Assembly (NCBI RefSeq): GCF_001423295.1
Contig: NZ_LMNG01000012.1
Coordinates: forward strand, 341,001-405,000
Direction of reading: 5' to 3'
DNA: 64,000 nt
Source: Methylobacterium sp. Leaf112
Lineage (GTDB): Bacteria; Pseudomonadota; Alphaproteobacteria; Rhizobiales; Beijerinckiaceae
The position numbers and the translations under genes were made by a program. Numbering within the stretch: position 1 is the first letter of the stretch; each line of letters begins with the position of its first letter. The notes beneath the pieces are model-generated. The model worked only from the letters and a program-made list of their open reading frames with translations. It searched no databases and was not told the DNA's origin. This document shows positions 7,782 through 16,496 of this stretch, piece by piece.

Positions 7782-8134
7782 GGGCGTGCTTTCGGGGGTC
7801 CATTCCGCAGGGGGAGTCCGGCGGTCACCGGAACGGGCGGGACCCGGCCGTTCCGGGGGCGCAGTCTCGCGATGCGCGCCCAGCAAAAGTCCTATGACGG
7901 GAAACTTTCGAAACCCTGACTTGCATGACTAGATTCAGAGTTGATCTCTGAGTCGTCCGACTAGGAATTCATTAGAGTTTCGCGTGCAAACTCAGTCGAA
8001 CAGAGAGAAATCCAGTTTTCGCTTTCTCCAGCGTAGCGGCCGATCAAGTTCGAGATCTTTCTTGGGGGCAAGGCGACGGGCGCCGGGTTCACCAGGTATC
8101 CGTCGGAGCAGGTCGCTCAAGAGAACCGTGCGTC
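7782..8134. other. 353-bp divergent intergenic region with a perfect inverted repeat
   Basis: The region separates the OmpW-like and diguanylate cyclase genes, which point away from each other, so both promoters should lie here. It is distinctly richer in A and T than the genes around it, especially 7880-8060. No coding frame is supported. A perfect 6+5+6 inverted repeat is annotated separately. Confidence 0.6.
7935..7951. promoter_or_regulatory. Perfect inverted repeat tcagag-N5-ctctga
   Basis: The sequence tcagagttgatctctga is a 6-bp perfect inverted repeat with a 5-base spacer. It sits in the AT-rich centre of a divergent promoter region, so it could be an operator for a dimeric regulator of the OmpW-like gene, the diguanylate cyclase gene, or both. 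The regulator is unknown. Confidence 0.45.
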
Positions 8135-9451
8135 ATGTTGCTCGACCTTGCCACACTGCATTTCGCCAGCGCCGCAAGTCGATGCGCCTACGTGATCGTC
8201 TTCCTCGTCATGGCGCTCAGCCAACGTGGGCAGACCTATCTGTGGCAGTGGATGGGGGCCATGGGCGCGTCGATGGCCGGGTCCTTCGTCATGATGGGCG
8301 TTCCACCCGAGACCCTGCCGCCGGTTCCCGTCACGATGGTGGTGTACTGGCTCTACGGCGGAAGCCTCGTCCTCGCCTGGACGGGGTTCCGCAGCTTCTT
8401 CGGCCGGCCGGTGAACATCGGCCTCGGCGTCCTCCTCTGCGCCCTGCCGGGCCTGGTCTATCCGGCCATCCTCGCCGCCGGCCTCTCCGGCCGGCTAGCG
8501 CTGACCGGCGTCTTCACCTCCTGCCTCGTCGTGGCGCTCCTGTCGCTCCACGAAACCGTGCGCCGGACGGCCGGAATGGCACGGCTGTGGTCGCAGTACA
8601 TCGAGACTCTGGCCTTCGCCTGCTACACCCTGGCCTTCCTGCTCTCCATCGCGATGCTGCTCGGCACCGACATGCCGATGGCCTCGGCGGAGAGCGCCCG
8701 CGGCTCCCTCATCCTCGATCAGATCACCGGGGTCTTCGTCTATTTCGGCTTCGTCGCCATGGCGGCGGAGCGGGCCAACCGCAATCTCCTCCGCCTCGCC
8801 GAGACCGACCCGCTCACGGGCCTCTACAATCGTCGCGGCCTGCAGCAGGCCCTGCAGCGCCGCGTCGCGTCCCTCGACGGGCGGTCGCCGGCCGGCCTCC
8901 TCATCGCCGACATCGACCACTTCAAGGCCATCAACGATCGTTACGGCCACGAGAGCGGCGACCTCGTCCTCACCGCCTTCGCGAAGCGGGTGCGAAGCAC
9001 CTTGCGGGCGACCGACATCGTGACCCGCTGGGGCGGCGAGGAATTCCTGGCCGTGCTGCCCGGGGTCACCCCACAGGAACTCGCCGCCATCGCCGAGCGC
9101 CTGCGGGCGAGCATCGCCGATCAGCCGTTCCCCCTCCGCAGCGGCCCCCTCCCGGTCACGGTGAGCATCGGCACCGCCACCCTGAATCTCGGCGACGACA
9201 GCTTCGAGCGCGCCACAAAGACGGCCGACGCCGCCCTGTACGAGGCTAAGACCCAGGGCCGCAACCGGATCTGCGCCGGCTCGTCCCCGCCGGATGCCTC
9301 GTCCCAGGACGCCCTATCCCGAGACGCCATATCCCGAGACGCCACAACACCGGACACCACGCAGCACGGGGCCGCAGCCCAGGACGTGCCCCCGCCGGGC
9401 TCCCTCAGGCGGCGCGCGGATAGCGTCCTCGCCGAACCCCACCCGGCGTGA
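8135..9451 (+). CDS. Membrane-bound diguanylate cyclase (GGDEF)
   Basis: The 438-residue protein starts MLLDLATLHFASAASRCAYV. Residues 1-210 hold about six to seven membrane helices, a sensory module of unknown ligand. A GGDEF domain fills residues about 215-385 with DPLTGLYNRRG, DIDHFKAINDRYGHESGD, and the active-site loop GGEEF at 300-304. The inhibitory site RxxD is present at 291-294 (RATD), five residues before the loop, so product inhibition by c-di-GMP is expected. It converts two GTP to c-di-GMP. The last 55 residues are a low-complexity tail partly made by 15-bp repeats. No EAL domain is present. Confidence 0.93.
   Translation: MLLDLATLHFASAASRCAYVIVFLVMALSQRGQTYLWQWMGAMGASMAGSFVMMGVPPETLPPVPVTMVVYWLYGGSLVLAWTGFRSFFGRPVNIGLGVLLCALPGLVYPAILAAGLSGRLALTGVFTSCLVVALLSLHETVRRTAGMARLWSQYIETLAFACYTLAFLLSIAMLLGTDMPMASAESARGSLILDQITGVFVYFGFVAMAAERANRNLLRLAETDPLTGLYNRRGLQQALQRRVASLDGRSPAGLLIADIDHFKAINDRYGHESGDLVLTAFAKRVRSTLRATDIVTRWGGEEFLAVLPGVTPQELAAIAERLRASIADQPFPLRSGPLPVTVSIGTATLNLGDDSFERATKTADAALYEAKTQGRNRICAGSSPPDASSQDALSRDAISRDATTPDTTQHGAAAQDVPPPGSLRRRADSVLAEPHPA
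9299..9358. repeat. Four 15-bp tandem repeats coding the cyclase tail
   Basis: Units lie at 9299, 9314, 9329 and 9344. The two central units read ctatcccgagacgcc and atatcccgagacgcc; the flanking ones are diverged. They are read in frame as SQDAL, SRDAI, SRDAT and TPDTT in the C-terminal tail of the diguanylate cyclase. Confidence 0.85.
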
Positions 9452-10084
9452 GCCTTTCCCCGCCGGGAAGGGGTTCGGAAACCGTTGCGGGCGCAGAGCG
9501 GGTCCGCGTCGGCCGGCCGGCGCTTCCCCTCGCCGAGGTCCTCGACGTGAAGCGGGTTCCGAAACGCAAGACCGCAGACCGCCCACACGACTCCGGGCGG
9601 GGCCCGCCCGTCGCGGCCGGCGCCGCATGTGGCGTCGGGAGGGCATGGGTAGCCGGCGCGGCACTTGCAGTTCCCGCTCGCCCCCACCCGCCCCTTGCCC
9701 CGGAGCGGGACGGGGTGCCCCCCGCACGGAGCACGAGACGTGAGCCTCGACAGACCGGTGCCCCGGACCATCCGGGCGACTGGTGCCCCTTCTCCCTCAC
9801 CGGACGGCCGCAGCGCCGGCGCCAATGCCCTCGGCGAGGCTTCGCCGGGGGCAGGGGCGCCCCGTGGCGCAGCGGAGGCCGGCGCCTCCCGCGGGGTCAT
9901 GGCGGTACGCGGCCCCGAAGCGGTGATCCGAAACGGGATCGTCCACGGCGCCGGTCGGGCGCGCGGCGGCGGGCCGATGGATCGTTTCGCGCCCATCGTT
10001 GGCGTTTCGTGGGGTTTCGACGCAGAACCGGGGGCCACGCCCACGCAACCTCTCGAGGCCGCCCGCCGCGATGAAAGCCTGACG
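9452..10084. other. 633-bp region without a supported gene
   Basis: Several long frames cross this stretch in both directions, but they are arginine/proline/glycine-rich and show no domain or signal. A short hairpin (cctttccccgccgggaagg, near 9455-9473) follows the cyclase stop and may end its transcript. The glycosyltransferase frame is open upstream to 9665 but has no family similarity before about 10229. The promoter for the downstream glycan genes should lie here. Confidence 0.5.
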
Positions 10085-12223
10085 ATGCCCCCGATCGCGC
10101 CACCACCAGGTTCCCCTCCGGGGGGGACAGGCGCCCCCCTGGGGGGGGCAAGTGCCCCTCCGGGAGGTTTGAGTGCCCCTCCGGGAGGTGTGAGCGCCCC
10201 TTCGGGAGGTGTGAGCGCCCCCCTGTCCGTGGACGGTCAGTTCATCAACGTCGCGAGCCTCGCCGGGGCCGTGGCCACCGTGCGGGCGCGCGCCGCCACG
10301 GGGCACGGCTTCACGTTCTTCACCCTCAACCTCGATCACCTCGTCAAGCTGCGCGACCATGCGGGCTTCCGTGACGCCTACCGCGCCGCCACGTTCGTCA
10401 GCGCGGACGGCTGGCCCGTGGCCCTCTTGGCCGGGCGCGGCGCGTCCCGCCGGGACCCGCCCCCCGTGCGGGTGACCACCGGCGCCGACCTCGTCGTTCC
10501 CTTGTGCGCCACGGCCGCCGCCGACGGCGTGCCCGTGTACCTGTTCGGCGCCACCGCAGAGAGCCTGGTCGAGGCCGCCGCCGTCCTGCGAATGGCGAGC
10601 CCGAACCTCGACATCCGCGGCTGGCACGCCCCGCCCTTCGGCTTCGATCCCCTGTCGCCGGCGGCCGACGCGGATGCCGACCGGATCGCGGCGTCGGGCG
10701 CGCGCCTCGTCTTCGTGGCCCTCGGTGCGCCGAAGCAGGAGCTGTTCGCGGCGCGCGCCGCGATGCGCCACCCGGGGCTCGGCCTCGTCTGCGTCGGCGC
10801 GGCCCTCGATTTCCTCTCCGGCGCCCAGGTACGGGCGCCGCGCCTCGTCAGGACGGCGCGCCTCGAATGGCTGTGGCGGCTGGCGCATGCCCCGAAGGCC
10901 CTGACCGGACGCTACGCGCGCTGCGCCGCCCTGCTCTTCAGCCTCACCACCCTCGAGCCGGCCCTGCGGAGGCTCGGCCTCGGCCACGGGCCTGACGACG
11001 GCCCGGACCCGACCGGCCCACCGTGCCACAGCCTGTGCATCATCGACACGATGGACCCGCGCAGTGCGGAGACCGGCCGTGTCGCGGGCTGGATCCACCG
11101 GATCCTGTGCCACCGCCCGGCGGATGTCTCGGTGCTGTTCGTCGGCACCGACGCCGTCGGCGACTGCGCCCTCGGCGTGGTCCGGCCCCTCGAACGCGAC
11201 GGGCGGCCCTTCGACTTCCTCCCCGTCGCGCGCAGCCGGGGCGACGATGCGCCCGCGGGGCCGGGCCTCACCCTGCGGGTCGGGCTCGGCACCCTGCGCC
11301 ATCGCCGGGCGATCCGGCGCGCCCTCGGGCCGGGCCCCGCCACCGCCGACCTGCACCGCTTCGGCCTCGCCCCCCTGGCGCGGCTCCTCGGCCTGCCCGC
11401 CATCCAGACGATCCACGGCGGCGACCGGGGGGAGGCCTCGGACCGGTCGTCCGGCTTCGTCCGCACCCTCGGCGAGCGCCTGGCCCTACGCTGGGCCACC
11501 GCCATCGTGTGCGCGGACCCGGCCGTGGCCCGGCGCATGGCCGAGCGGTTTCCCGGGGACCTGCCGAAGGTGGAGCCCCTCGACGGCGCGGTCGAGCCGT
11601 ACCTGCCCCGGGCCCACCCCTTCGCCTGCGACGACGGCGTGTTCCGCCTGTTCGCCGCCACCCCCGATGCCGGCGTGGACCCCACCCTGGTCGTCGCGAC
11701 GGTCCTGGCCCTGCGCGCCCGCCTCGAAGGCCGGGTGGCGCTCCACCTCGTCGGCGCCGGCGACTCGGACTCCTGGCCGGGTTTTGCGGCCATCCGCGAC
11801 ATCACATGGCGTCACGACGGGGCGGACGCGGACGGCATCGCCCGGATCCTGGCCCCGTGCCATGCGGGTCTCGCCGTCGCGTTCTCGCAGGACAGGCCGG
11901 GCCTGCTCCTCGCGGGCCTCACCGGCGGGCGCCCGTTCGGGGCACTGCGCCCGGCCGGGTCGGAGGCCCTCGAAACGGTGGAGGCCCTCGTCGACGCCGG
12001 CACCGGCGGCTTCCTGGTGGAGCGCGGCGCCGACACCGGTGCCGCGGCGGACCGTCTGGCCGAGCGGTTCGTGCGGCTGTGGGACGCGATCCGCCAGGGG
12101 CGCGTCGACCCGGAGGCGCTCCACGCCCGGGCCGCGTCCCACGTGGTCGCGGGCCGGCTCGGCCGGCTGTTCGCCCGGCACCGCGCCGCCCAAGGCACCG
12201 CCCTCGCCGCGACCGCGGCCTGA
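10085..12223 (+). CDS. Two-domain glycosyltransferase: TagA/WecG (GT26) fused to a GT-B module
   Basis: From the ATG at 10085 the product is 712 residues. Residues about 49-300 are a WecG/TagA/CpsF domain: INVASLAGAVATV, FTLNLDHLVKLRDH, FVSADGWPVALLAG, the PVYLFGAT segment, LVFVALGAPKQELF and the ending VRAPRLVRTARLEWLWRLAH. Residues about 320-700 look like a GT-B (family 4-like) glycosyltransferase, with TIHGGDRGEASDRSSGF and an acceptor/donor helix near FSQDRPGLLLAGLTGGRPFG. The family's first domain normally adds N-acetylmannosamine or a similar sugar to an undecaprenyl lipid. The first 48 residues are repeat-derived (APPGGVS units), and an in-frame GTG at 10229 is a plausible true start. 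It overlaps no gene and precedes the next by 7 bases. Confidence 0.8.
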   Translation: MPPIAPPPGSPPGGTGAPLGGASAPPGGLSAPPGGVSAPSGGVSAPLSVDGQFINVASLAGAVATVRARAATGHGFTFFTLNLDHLVKLRDHAGFRDAYRAATFVSADGWPVALLAGRGASRRDPPPVRVTTGADLVVPLCATAAADGVPVYLFGATAESLVEAAAVLRMASPNLDIRGWHAPPFGFDPLSPAADADADRIAASGARLVFVALGAPKQELFAARAAMRHPGLGLVCVGAALDFLSGAQVRAPRLVRTARLEWLWRLAHAPKALTGRYARCAALLFSLTTLEPALRRLGLGHGPDDGPDPTGPPCHSLCIIDTMDPRSAETGRVAGWIHRILCHRPADVSVLFVGTDAVGDCALGVVRPLERDGRPFDFLPVARSRGDDAPAGPGLTLRVGLGTLRHRRAIRRALGPGPATADLHRFGLAPLARLLGLPAIQTIHGGDRGEASDRSSGFVRTLGERLALRWATAIVCADPAVARRMAERFPGDLPKVEPLDGAVEPYLPRAHPFACDDGVFRLFAATPDAGVDPTLVVATVLALRARLEGRVALHLVGAGDSDSWPGFAAIRDITWRHDGADADGIARILAPCHAGLAVAFSQDRPGLLLAGLTGGRPFGALRPAGSEALETVEALVDAGTGGFLVERGADTGAAADRLAERFVRLWDAIRQGRVDPEALHARAASHVVAGRLGRLFARHRAAQGTALAATAA
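10109..10213. repeat. Five 21-bp tandem repeats at the start of the glycosyltransferase frame
   Basis: Units begin at 10109, 10130, 10151, 10172 and 10193. The core is gcccctccgggaggtgtgag with small changes, and a partial sixth unit follows. If translated from 10085 they give a seven-residue repeat APPGGVS. Each unit also contains a GGGAGG sequence close to an in-frame GTG or TTG, so the repeat may supply ribosome-binding sites instead of protein. Confidence 0.9.
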
Positions 12224-12230
12224 GCCCGCG

Positions 12231-13784
12231 ATGGCGCGCGCGATCGGCCGGACCGTCGGTGTTCGCCTCGACGGGCATGCGCCGCGCCGCTGGCACCTGC
12301 GCCTCCTCGACGCCCTCGCGGCCATGCCGGGGCTCGACCTCTCCGTCTCCCGCGCGCCGGGACCGGGCGGCCTGCCGGACAACGCCGCCCTGCTGTTCGC
12401 CGTCGAGGCCCGCCTTCGGCGCCTGCCCGGCGGCGGCCCGGCCGCGCCGGTTCCGCTCGCCGCCCTCGCGGCCTATCCGGATCTCGGGCCGACCGGCCTC
12501 GTCCTCGACCTCTGCGGCGACGTCGCCCCGGCACCGGGGCGCCGGATCTGGCGCCTGACCTTCGACGGGGCCTGCGGCGAGGCCGCCCTCCTCGCCGCGC
12601 TGCTGGCCGGGCGCGCGCCCGTCGCCGCCCTGAGGGAGACGGAGCGCGTCGTCGCCGCCGGGTGCCTCGGCACCGAATCCCTCACGGTGATGCGCACCGC
12701 GTTCGAGGACGGCCTCATTCGCACCGTCGACCTGATCCGCGCGGCGCTGATCGGCGAAGCGCTGGGCGAGAGCGGTTGCGCGCCCGGCGCGTCGCTCCGG
12801 ATCCCCGAGCCGCCAACTCCGACCGACCTGACCGTCGCCGCCATCGGGGCCCGCGCCGGCGGTCTCCTCGCCCGCGCGGTGGCGGGGCACCTGCATCGCC
12901 TGTGCTACCGGGCGCCGCATTGGCGCGTCGCCTGGCGCCCCCTCGCCGGCCCGGACCTCGTCGACCTGCGCCAGGTGCCGGGGGGCTGGCGCGACCTGCC
13001 CGACGACGGCCTGCGCTTCTACGCCGATCCGTTCCCCCTGGTGCATCGCGGCCGCACGATCCTGTTCCTCGAAGAATACCCCCACGCCACGGGAAAGGGC
13101 GTCGTCTCGGCCGTGGCCTTCGGCCCGGACGGCCCCGAGGGCGTGCCCGTTCGGGTGCTGGAGGAGGCCCACCACCTCTCCTACCCGTTCGTGTTCGAAC
13201 GCGACGGCGCCCATTGGATGATCCCCGAGAGCGGGGACAACGGCACCGTCGACCTCTACCGGGCCACCGCGTTTCCCGGCGGCTGGGTCAAGCACGCGAC
13301 CCTGATCTCCGGCGTGACGGCGAGCGACGCGACCCTCCTCGAACGGAACGGGCGGTGGTGGCTGTTCGCCAGCGCGCGCGCGCACGGCCCCGGCGAGCCC
13401 CCGCGCGCGGCGCGCGGCGCCTATTCTGACGCGCTGCACCTGTGGTCGGCGCCGGATTTCCGCGGGCCGTGGACACCGCATCCGCGCAACCCCGTCCTCA
13501 TCGATTTCGGGGCCGCGCGCCCGGCCGGCCGCATCGTCCTGCGCGACGGCGCCCTGATCCGCCCGGCGCAGGATTGCCGGCGCGGCTACGGCGAGGCCCT
13601 GTCGCTGGCCCGCATCGACCGCCTCGACATGGCGGGCTATGCCCAGACCGTGGAGACCACCCTGCGGGCCGGGGCGGGCTTTCCCGGCCACCGGTTCCAC
13701 ACCCTCAACCGCACCGACGACTTCGAATTCGTCGACGGATCGGGCGCCGCGCCGCGCCGCTGGTTCAGGCCCCGGTCGTCGTGA
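12231..13784 (+). CDS. GINT1-like (glucosamine inositolphosphorylceramide transferase N-terminal type) protein
   Basis: The ATG at 12231 lies 7 bases after the previous stop and gives 517 residues. The frame is open far upstream (to 11064), but that part is a shadow of the glycosyltransferase. Residues about 250-510 form a beta-propeller-like module with FYADPFPLVHRGRTILFLEE, HHLSYPFVFERDGAHWMIPE, SDATLLERNGRWWLFASA and FHTLNRTDDFEFVDG. This is the bacterial relative of the plant GINT1 N-terminal domain, resembling family 43 glycosidases. The N-terminal 240 residues resemble a small methionyl-transferase-like or nucleotide-binding region but are not clearly assigned. Context indicates a role in making or modifying a surface glycan. 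Confidence 0.75.
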   Translation: MARAIGRTVGVRLDGHAPRRWHLRLLDALAAMPGLDLSVSRAPGPGGLPDNAALLFAVEARLRRLPGGGPAAPVPLAALAAYPDLGPTGLVLDLCGDVAPAPGRRIWRLTFDGACGEAALLAALLAGRAPVAALRETERVVAAGCLGTESLTVMRTAFEDGLIRTVDLIRAALIGEALGESGCAPGASLRIPEPPTPTDLTVAAIGARAGGLLARAVAGHLHRLCYRAPHWRVAWRPLAGPDLVDLRQVPGGWRDLPDDGLRFYADPFPLVHRGRTILFLEEYPHATGKGVVSAVAFGPDGPEGVPVRVLEEAHHLSYPFVFERDGAHWMIPESGDNGTVDLYRATAFPGGWVKHATLISGVTASDATLLERNGRWWLFASARAHGPGEPPRAARGAYSDALHLWSAPDFRGPWTPHPRNPVLIDFGAARPAGRIVLRDGALIRPAQDCRRGYGEALSLARIDRLDMAGYAQTVETTLRAGAGFPGHRFHTLNRTDDFEFVDGSGAAPRRWFRPRSS

Positions 13785-13969
13785 GTCGGGCCGGCCGCGC
13801 GCGGCCAGGCCTCCCGGGTGTACGAAACACACGATAATTTAATCCGCCGCCCCGGAACCGAATTCGTCACCGCGGGATTTGCGAGCGCTGGTCAAGCTCG
13901 GCCTCACGCCGAACCGTGCCCCGCCCCCCGACGAACTCACGACGTCCGCGACGTCAGGAAGGGCTCATC

Positions 13970-15307
13970 ATGTCAGAGCCGCACACCTCCGGCGGCCCCG
14001 TCGTGCGCACGCCCTCGGCCCGATCCCTGCGCGGACTCGACGCCCTCAACTTCTTCCTCGCCGACGTGCGCGACGGCCTCGGGCCGTATCTCGCCATCTA
14101 CCTCATCGCCGTGCGGGGGCCGGACCAGGGCTGGAACGAGGCCACCACCGGCCTGATCATGACCATCGCGGGCATCGCCGGCCTCATCGCGCAGACGCCG
14201 GCCGGCGCCCTCATCGACCGGACCAGCGCCAAGCGCGCCGTGGTCATCGCCGGGGCCATCGCGGTGACGGCGAGCTGCCTCCTCCTGCCGTTCATCTCGA
14301 ACTTCTACCTCGTGGCCGCGACCCAGTCGGTGGCCGGCATCGCCGGGGCGATCTTCCCGCCGGCGCTCGCCGCCATCACGCTCGGCGTCGTCGGCCCGAA
14401 GTTGTTCGCCAAGCGCATCGGCCGCAACGAGGGCTTCAACCACGCCGGCAACGCCGTCTCGGCGGCCATCGCGGGGGGCACGGCCTACTTCTTCGGCCCC
14501 ATCGTGGTGTTCTGGCTCATGGCGATCCTGGCCTTCTGCAGCATCGGCGCCATGCTGATGGTGCCGGCCGACGCCATCGACGACGACCTCGCCCGCGGCC
14601 TCGACCACGGCGAGGGCAAAGCCAAGTCGAGCAAGGCCGAGGCCGCTGGCGAGGAGCCTTCGGGCTTCACCGCGCTCCTGAAGAACAAGTACCTCGTGCT
14701 GTTCGCCGTGTTGGCGGCCCTGTTCCACCTCTCCAACGCGGCGATGCTGACCTCCGTCGGCCAGCTGCTGACCAAGCTCTCGGGCAAGGACAACGCCACC
14801 TCGCTCATCGCCATCTGCATCGTGGCGGCGCAGCTCGTGATGGTGCCGGTGGCGGTGTTCGTCGGCGCCAAGGCCGACGCCATCGGCCGCAAGCCGATCT
14901 TTCTCGCCGCCTTCGGCGTGCTCGCGGTGCGCGGCGTGCTCTACACCCTGTCGGACAACCCGTTCTACCTCGTCAGCGTCCAGCTCCTCGACGGCATCGG
15001 GGCCGGCATCTACGGCGCCCTGTTCCCCCTCGTGGTCGCCGACCTGACCCGCGGCACCGGGCGGTTCAACGTCTCGCAGGGGGCGGTCGCCACGGCCCAG
15101 GGCCTGGGCGCCGCCCTCTCGGCGACGCTGGCCGGCGTCATCATCGTCTCGGCGGGCTATTCCACGGCCTTCCTGGCGCTGGCCGCCATCGCGGCCGCGG
15201 GCTTCGCCCTCTACCTCTTCGCCATGCCGGAGACCTACGGCTACGAGCCCGGCCGCCACGACGCCTCCGGCGGGGGCGCGGCGCCCGTGCCGGCCGCGGC
15301 GGTCTAG
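13970..15307 (+). CDS. Major facilitator superfamily transporter
   Basis: The ATG at 13970 is preceded by AGGAAGGG and gives 445 residues with about 12 membrane helices. The loop DRTSAKRAVVIAG between helices 2 and 3 and GAKADAIGRKPIFLAAF between helices 8 and 9 are the MFS A-motif copies. A charged central loop (residues about 205-235, DDDLARGLDHGEGKAKSSK) splits the two six-helix bundles. The substrate cannot be told from sequence. The gene is followed after 10 bases by a metallophosphoesterase gene, so a role in uptake or efflux of a phosphorylated compound is possible but unproven. Confidence 0.88.
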   Translation: MSEPHTSGGPVVRTPSARSLRGLDALNFFLADVRDGLGPYLAIYLIAVRGPDQGWNEATTGLIMTIAGIAGLIAQTPAGALIDRTSAKRAVVIAGAIAVTASCLLLPFISNFYLVAATQSVAGIAGAIFPPALAAITLGVVGPKLFAKRIGRNEGFNHAGNAVSAAIAGGTAYFFGPIVVFWLMAILAFCSIGAMLMVPADAIDDDLARGLDHGEGKAKSSKAEAAGEEPSGFTALLKNKYLVLFAVLAALFHLSNAAMLTSVGQLLTKLSGKDNATSLIAICIVAAQLVMVPVAVFVGAKADAIGRKPIFLAAFGVLAVRGVLYTLSDNPFYLVSVQLLDGIGAGIYGALFPLVVADLTRGTGRFNVSQGAVATAQGLGAALSATLAGVIIVSAGYSTAFLALAAIAAAGFALYLFAMPETYGYEPGRHDASGGGAAPVPAAAV

Positions 15308-15317
15308 GCGGGTTTCC

Positions 15318-16442
15318 ATGTCGGCCCGCGACGACCTACTCGCCTTCGCACATATCGGCGACCTGCACCTCACCGAAGCGGACGCGCCCAACGCCCGCGA
15401 CTTCACCGCCATCGTGGACCAGATCAACGCCGCCGACGGGCTCGATTTCGTCTACCTGCCGGGCGACAACGCCGACAACGGCACGCCCGCGCAATACGCC
15501 CTCGTGCGCGCGGGCCTCGACCGGCTGCGTCTGCCGGTCCACGTGATCACCGGCGACCACGACGTCGAGGGCGGCAGCCTCGACGCGTTCCATGCCGGCC
15601 TCGACGCGCGGCCCCTGCCCTACGCCATCGACGTGTCGGGCCTCCGCTGCCTGTTCCTCGACATGAGCGGCCCCGGTTCCGGCGGACCCGACTTCCGCCT
15701 CGGCGAAGCGCAGCTCGCCTGGCTGGAGCACGAACTGGTGCAGGCCGATCGGGAAGCCCGCGACTGCGCCCTGTTCATGCACACCTACCCGGCCGACCTC
15801 GCGGGCGACGGCGAGGCGGAGCGCGTGGCGCACCTCGTCTCGAACGGGCGGGTCCGCCTCGTCGAGATGGGCCACACCCACTACAACGAGCTCGCCAACG
15901 ACGGTCGAACAGTGTTCGCCGCCACCCGTTCGACCGGACAGATCGAAGAAGGCCCCGTGGGCTACGCCGTCGCCGCCATCGACCGGGGCGTGGTGAGCTG
16001 GCGCTTCAAGGACCTGGTCCGGCCCTGGCCCTTCGTCCTCGTCACCGCCCCGGCCGACCGCCGCCTCGCGCACGACGCGGCGCATCCCGAGCACATCGTC
16101 GGCGAGACCCTCGAGGTCCGCGCCCTCGTCCTCGGCGCGGCTCCCGTCGCCGCCTGCAGCGTCAGCGTCGACGGCGGTCCCTGGCAGGCGATGGTTCGGG
16201 CCGAGGGCGACCGGCGCTACCGGGCCCGCATCGCCTTCCCCCACCACGCCCGCCGCCTCGTGGTGCGGGCGGAGGACGCGGCCGGCGGCACGGACGAGGA
16301 TGCCGTCGAGCCCGCCCGGGATGCGGCCGGCATCCCGGTCTCGAAGGGCCTCGGCAGCGATGCCGACGCCGTCGGCGCCTGGCCCGAGAAGGGGATCCTC
16401 GGCACGCAGCTCGGTCCCAACCGTAACGGCCGGCCCTGGTAG
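15318..16442 (+). CDS. Metallophosphoesterase (calcineurin-like)
   Basis: The 374-residue protein carries the five blocks of the two-metal phosphoesterase fold: GDLHL (D15, H17), LPGDNADNG (D50, N51), TGDHDVEGG, MHTYPAD and GHTHYNE. These residues bind a dinuclear centre that hydrolyses phosphate mono- or diesters. A C-terminal beta-rich domain (from about residue 250) is likely an Ig-like fold. No signal peptide is visible, so it should be cytoplasmic. It sits directly behind the MFS transporter gene and probably shares its transcript. Substrate unknown; cyclic nucleotide, phospholipid or glycerophosphodiester are family options. Confidence 0.88.
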   Translation: MSARDDLLAFAHIGDLHLTEADAPNARDFTAIVDQINAADGLDFVYLPGDNADNGTPAQYALVRAGLDRLRLPVHVITGDHDVEGGSLDAFHAGLDARPLPYAIDVSGLRCLFLDMSGPGSGGPDFRLGEAQLAWLEHELVQADREARDCALFMHTYPADLAGDGEAERVAHLVSNGRVRLVEMGHTHYNELANDGRTVFAATRSTGQIEEGPVGYAVAAIDRGVVSWRFKDLVRPWPFVLVTAPADRRLAHDAAHPEHIVGETLEVRALVLGAAPVAACSVSVDGGPWQAMVRAEGDRRYRARIAFPHHARRLVVRAEDAAGGTDEDAVEPARDAAGIPVSKGLGSDADAVGAWPEKGILGTQLGPNRNGRPW

Positions 16443-16496
16443 GCACCCGCCCGACCCCCACGCCGCCTCCCAGTGCCTCGACGGACCAGCCCGATC

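Noticed and set aside
5053..7803. 916-codon reverse frame and 951-codon forward frame over the aminotransferase and OmpW genes
   Set aside because: Both are frame shadows in GC-rich DNA; the aminotransferase and OmpW frames carry all recognisable motifs.
9452..10084. Frames at 9448-10074 (+) and 9121-10044 (-) as genes
   Set aside because: Low-complexity arginine/proline/glycine composition, no ribosome site of note and no recognisable domain.
11064..12230. Upstream extension of the GINT1-like frame
   Set aside because: It overlaps the glycosyltransferase gene in another frame and lacks family similarity; ATG 12231 follows the previous stop by 7 bases.
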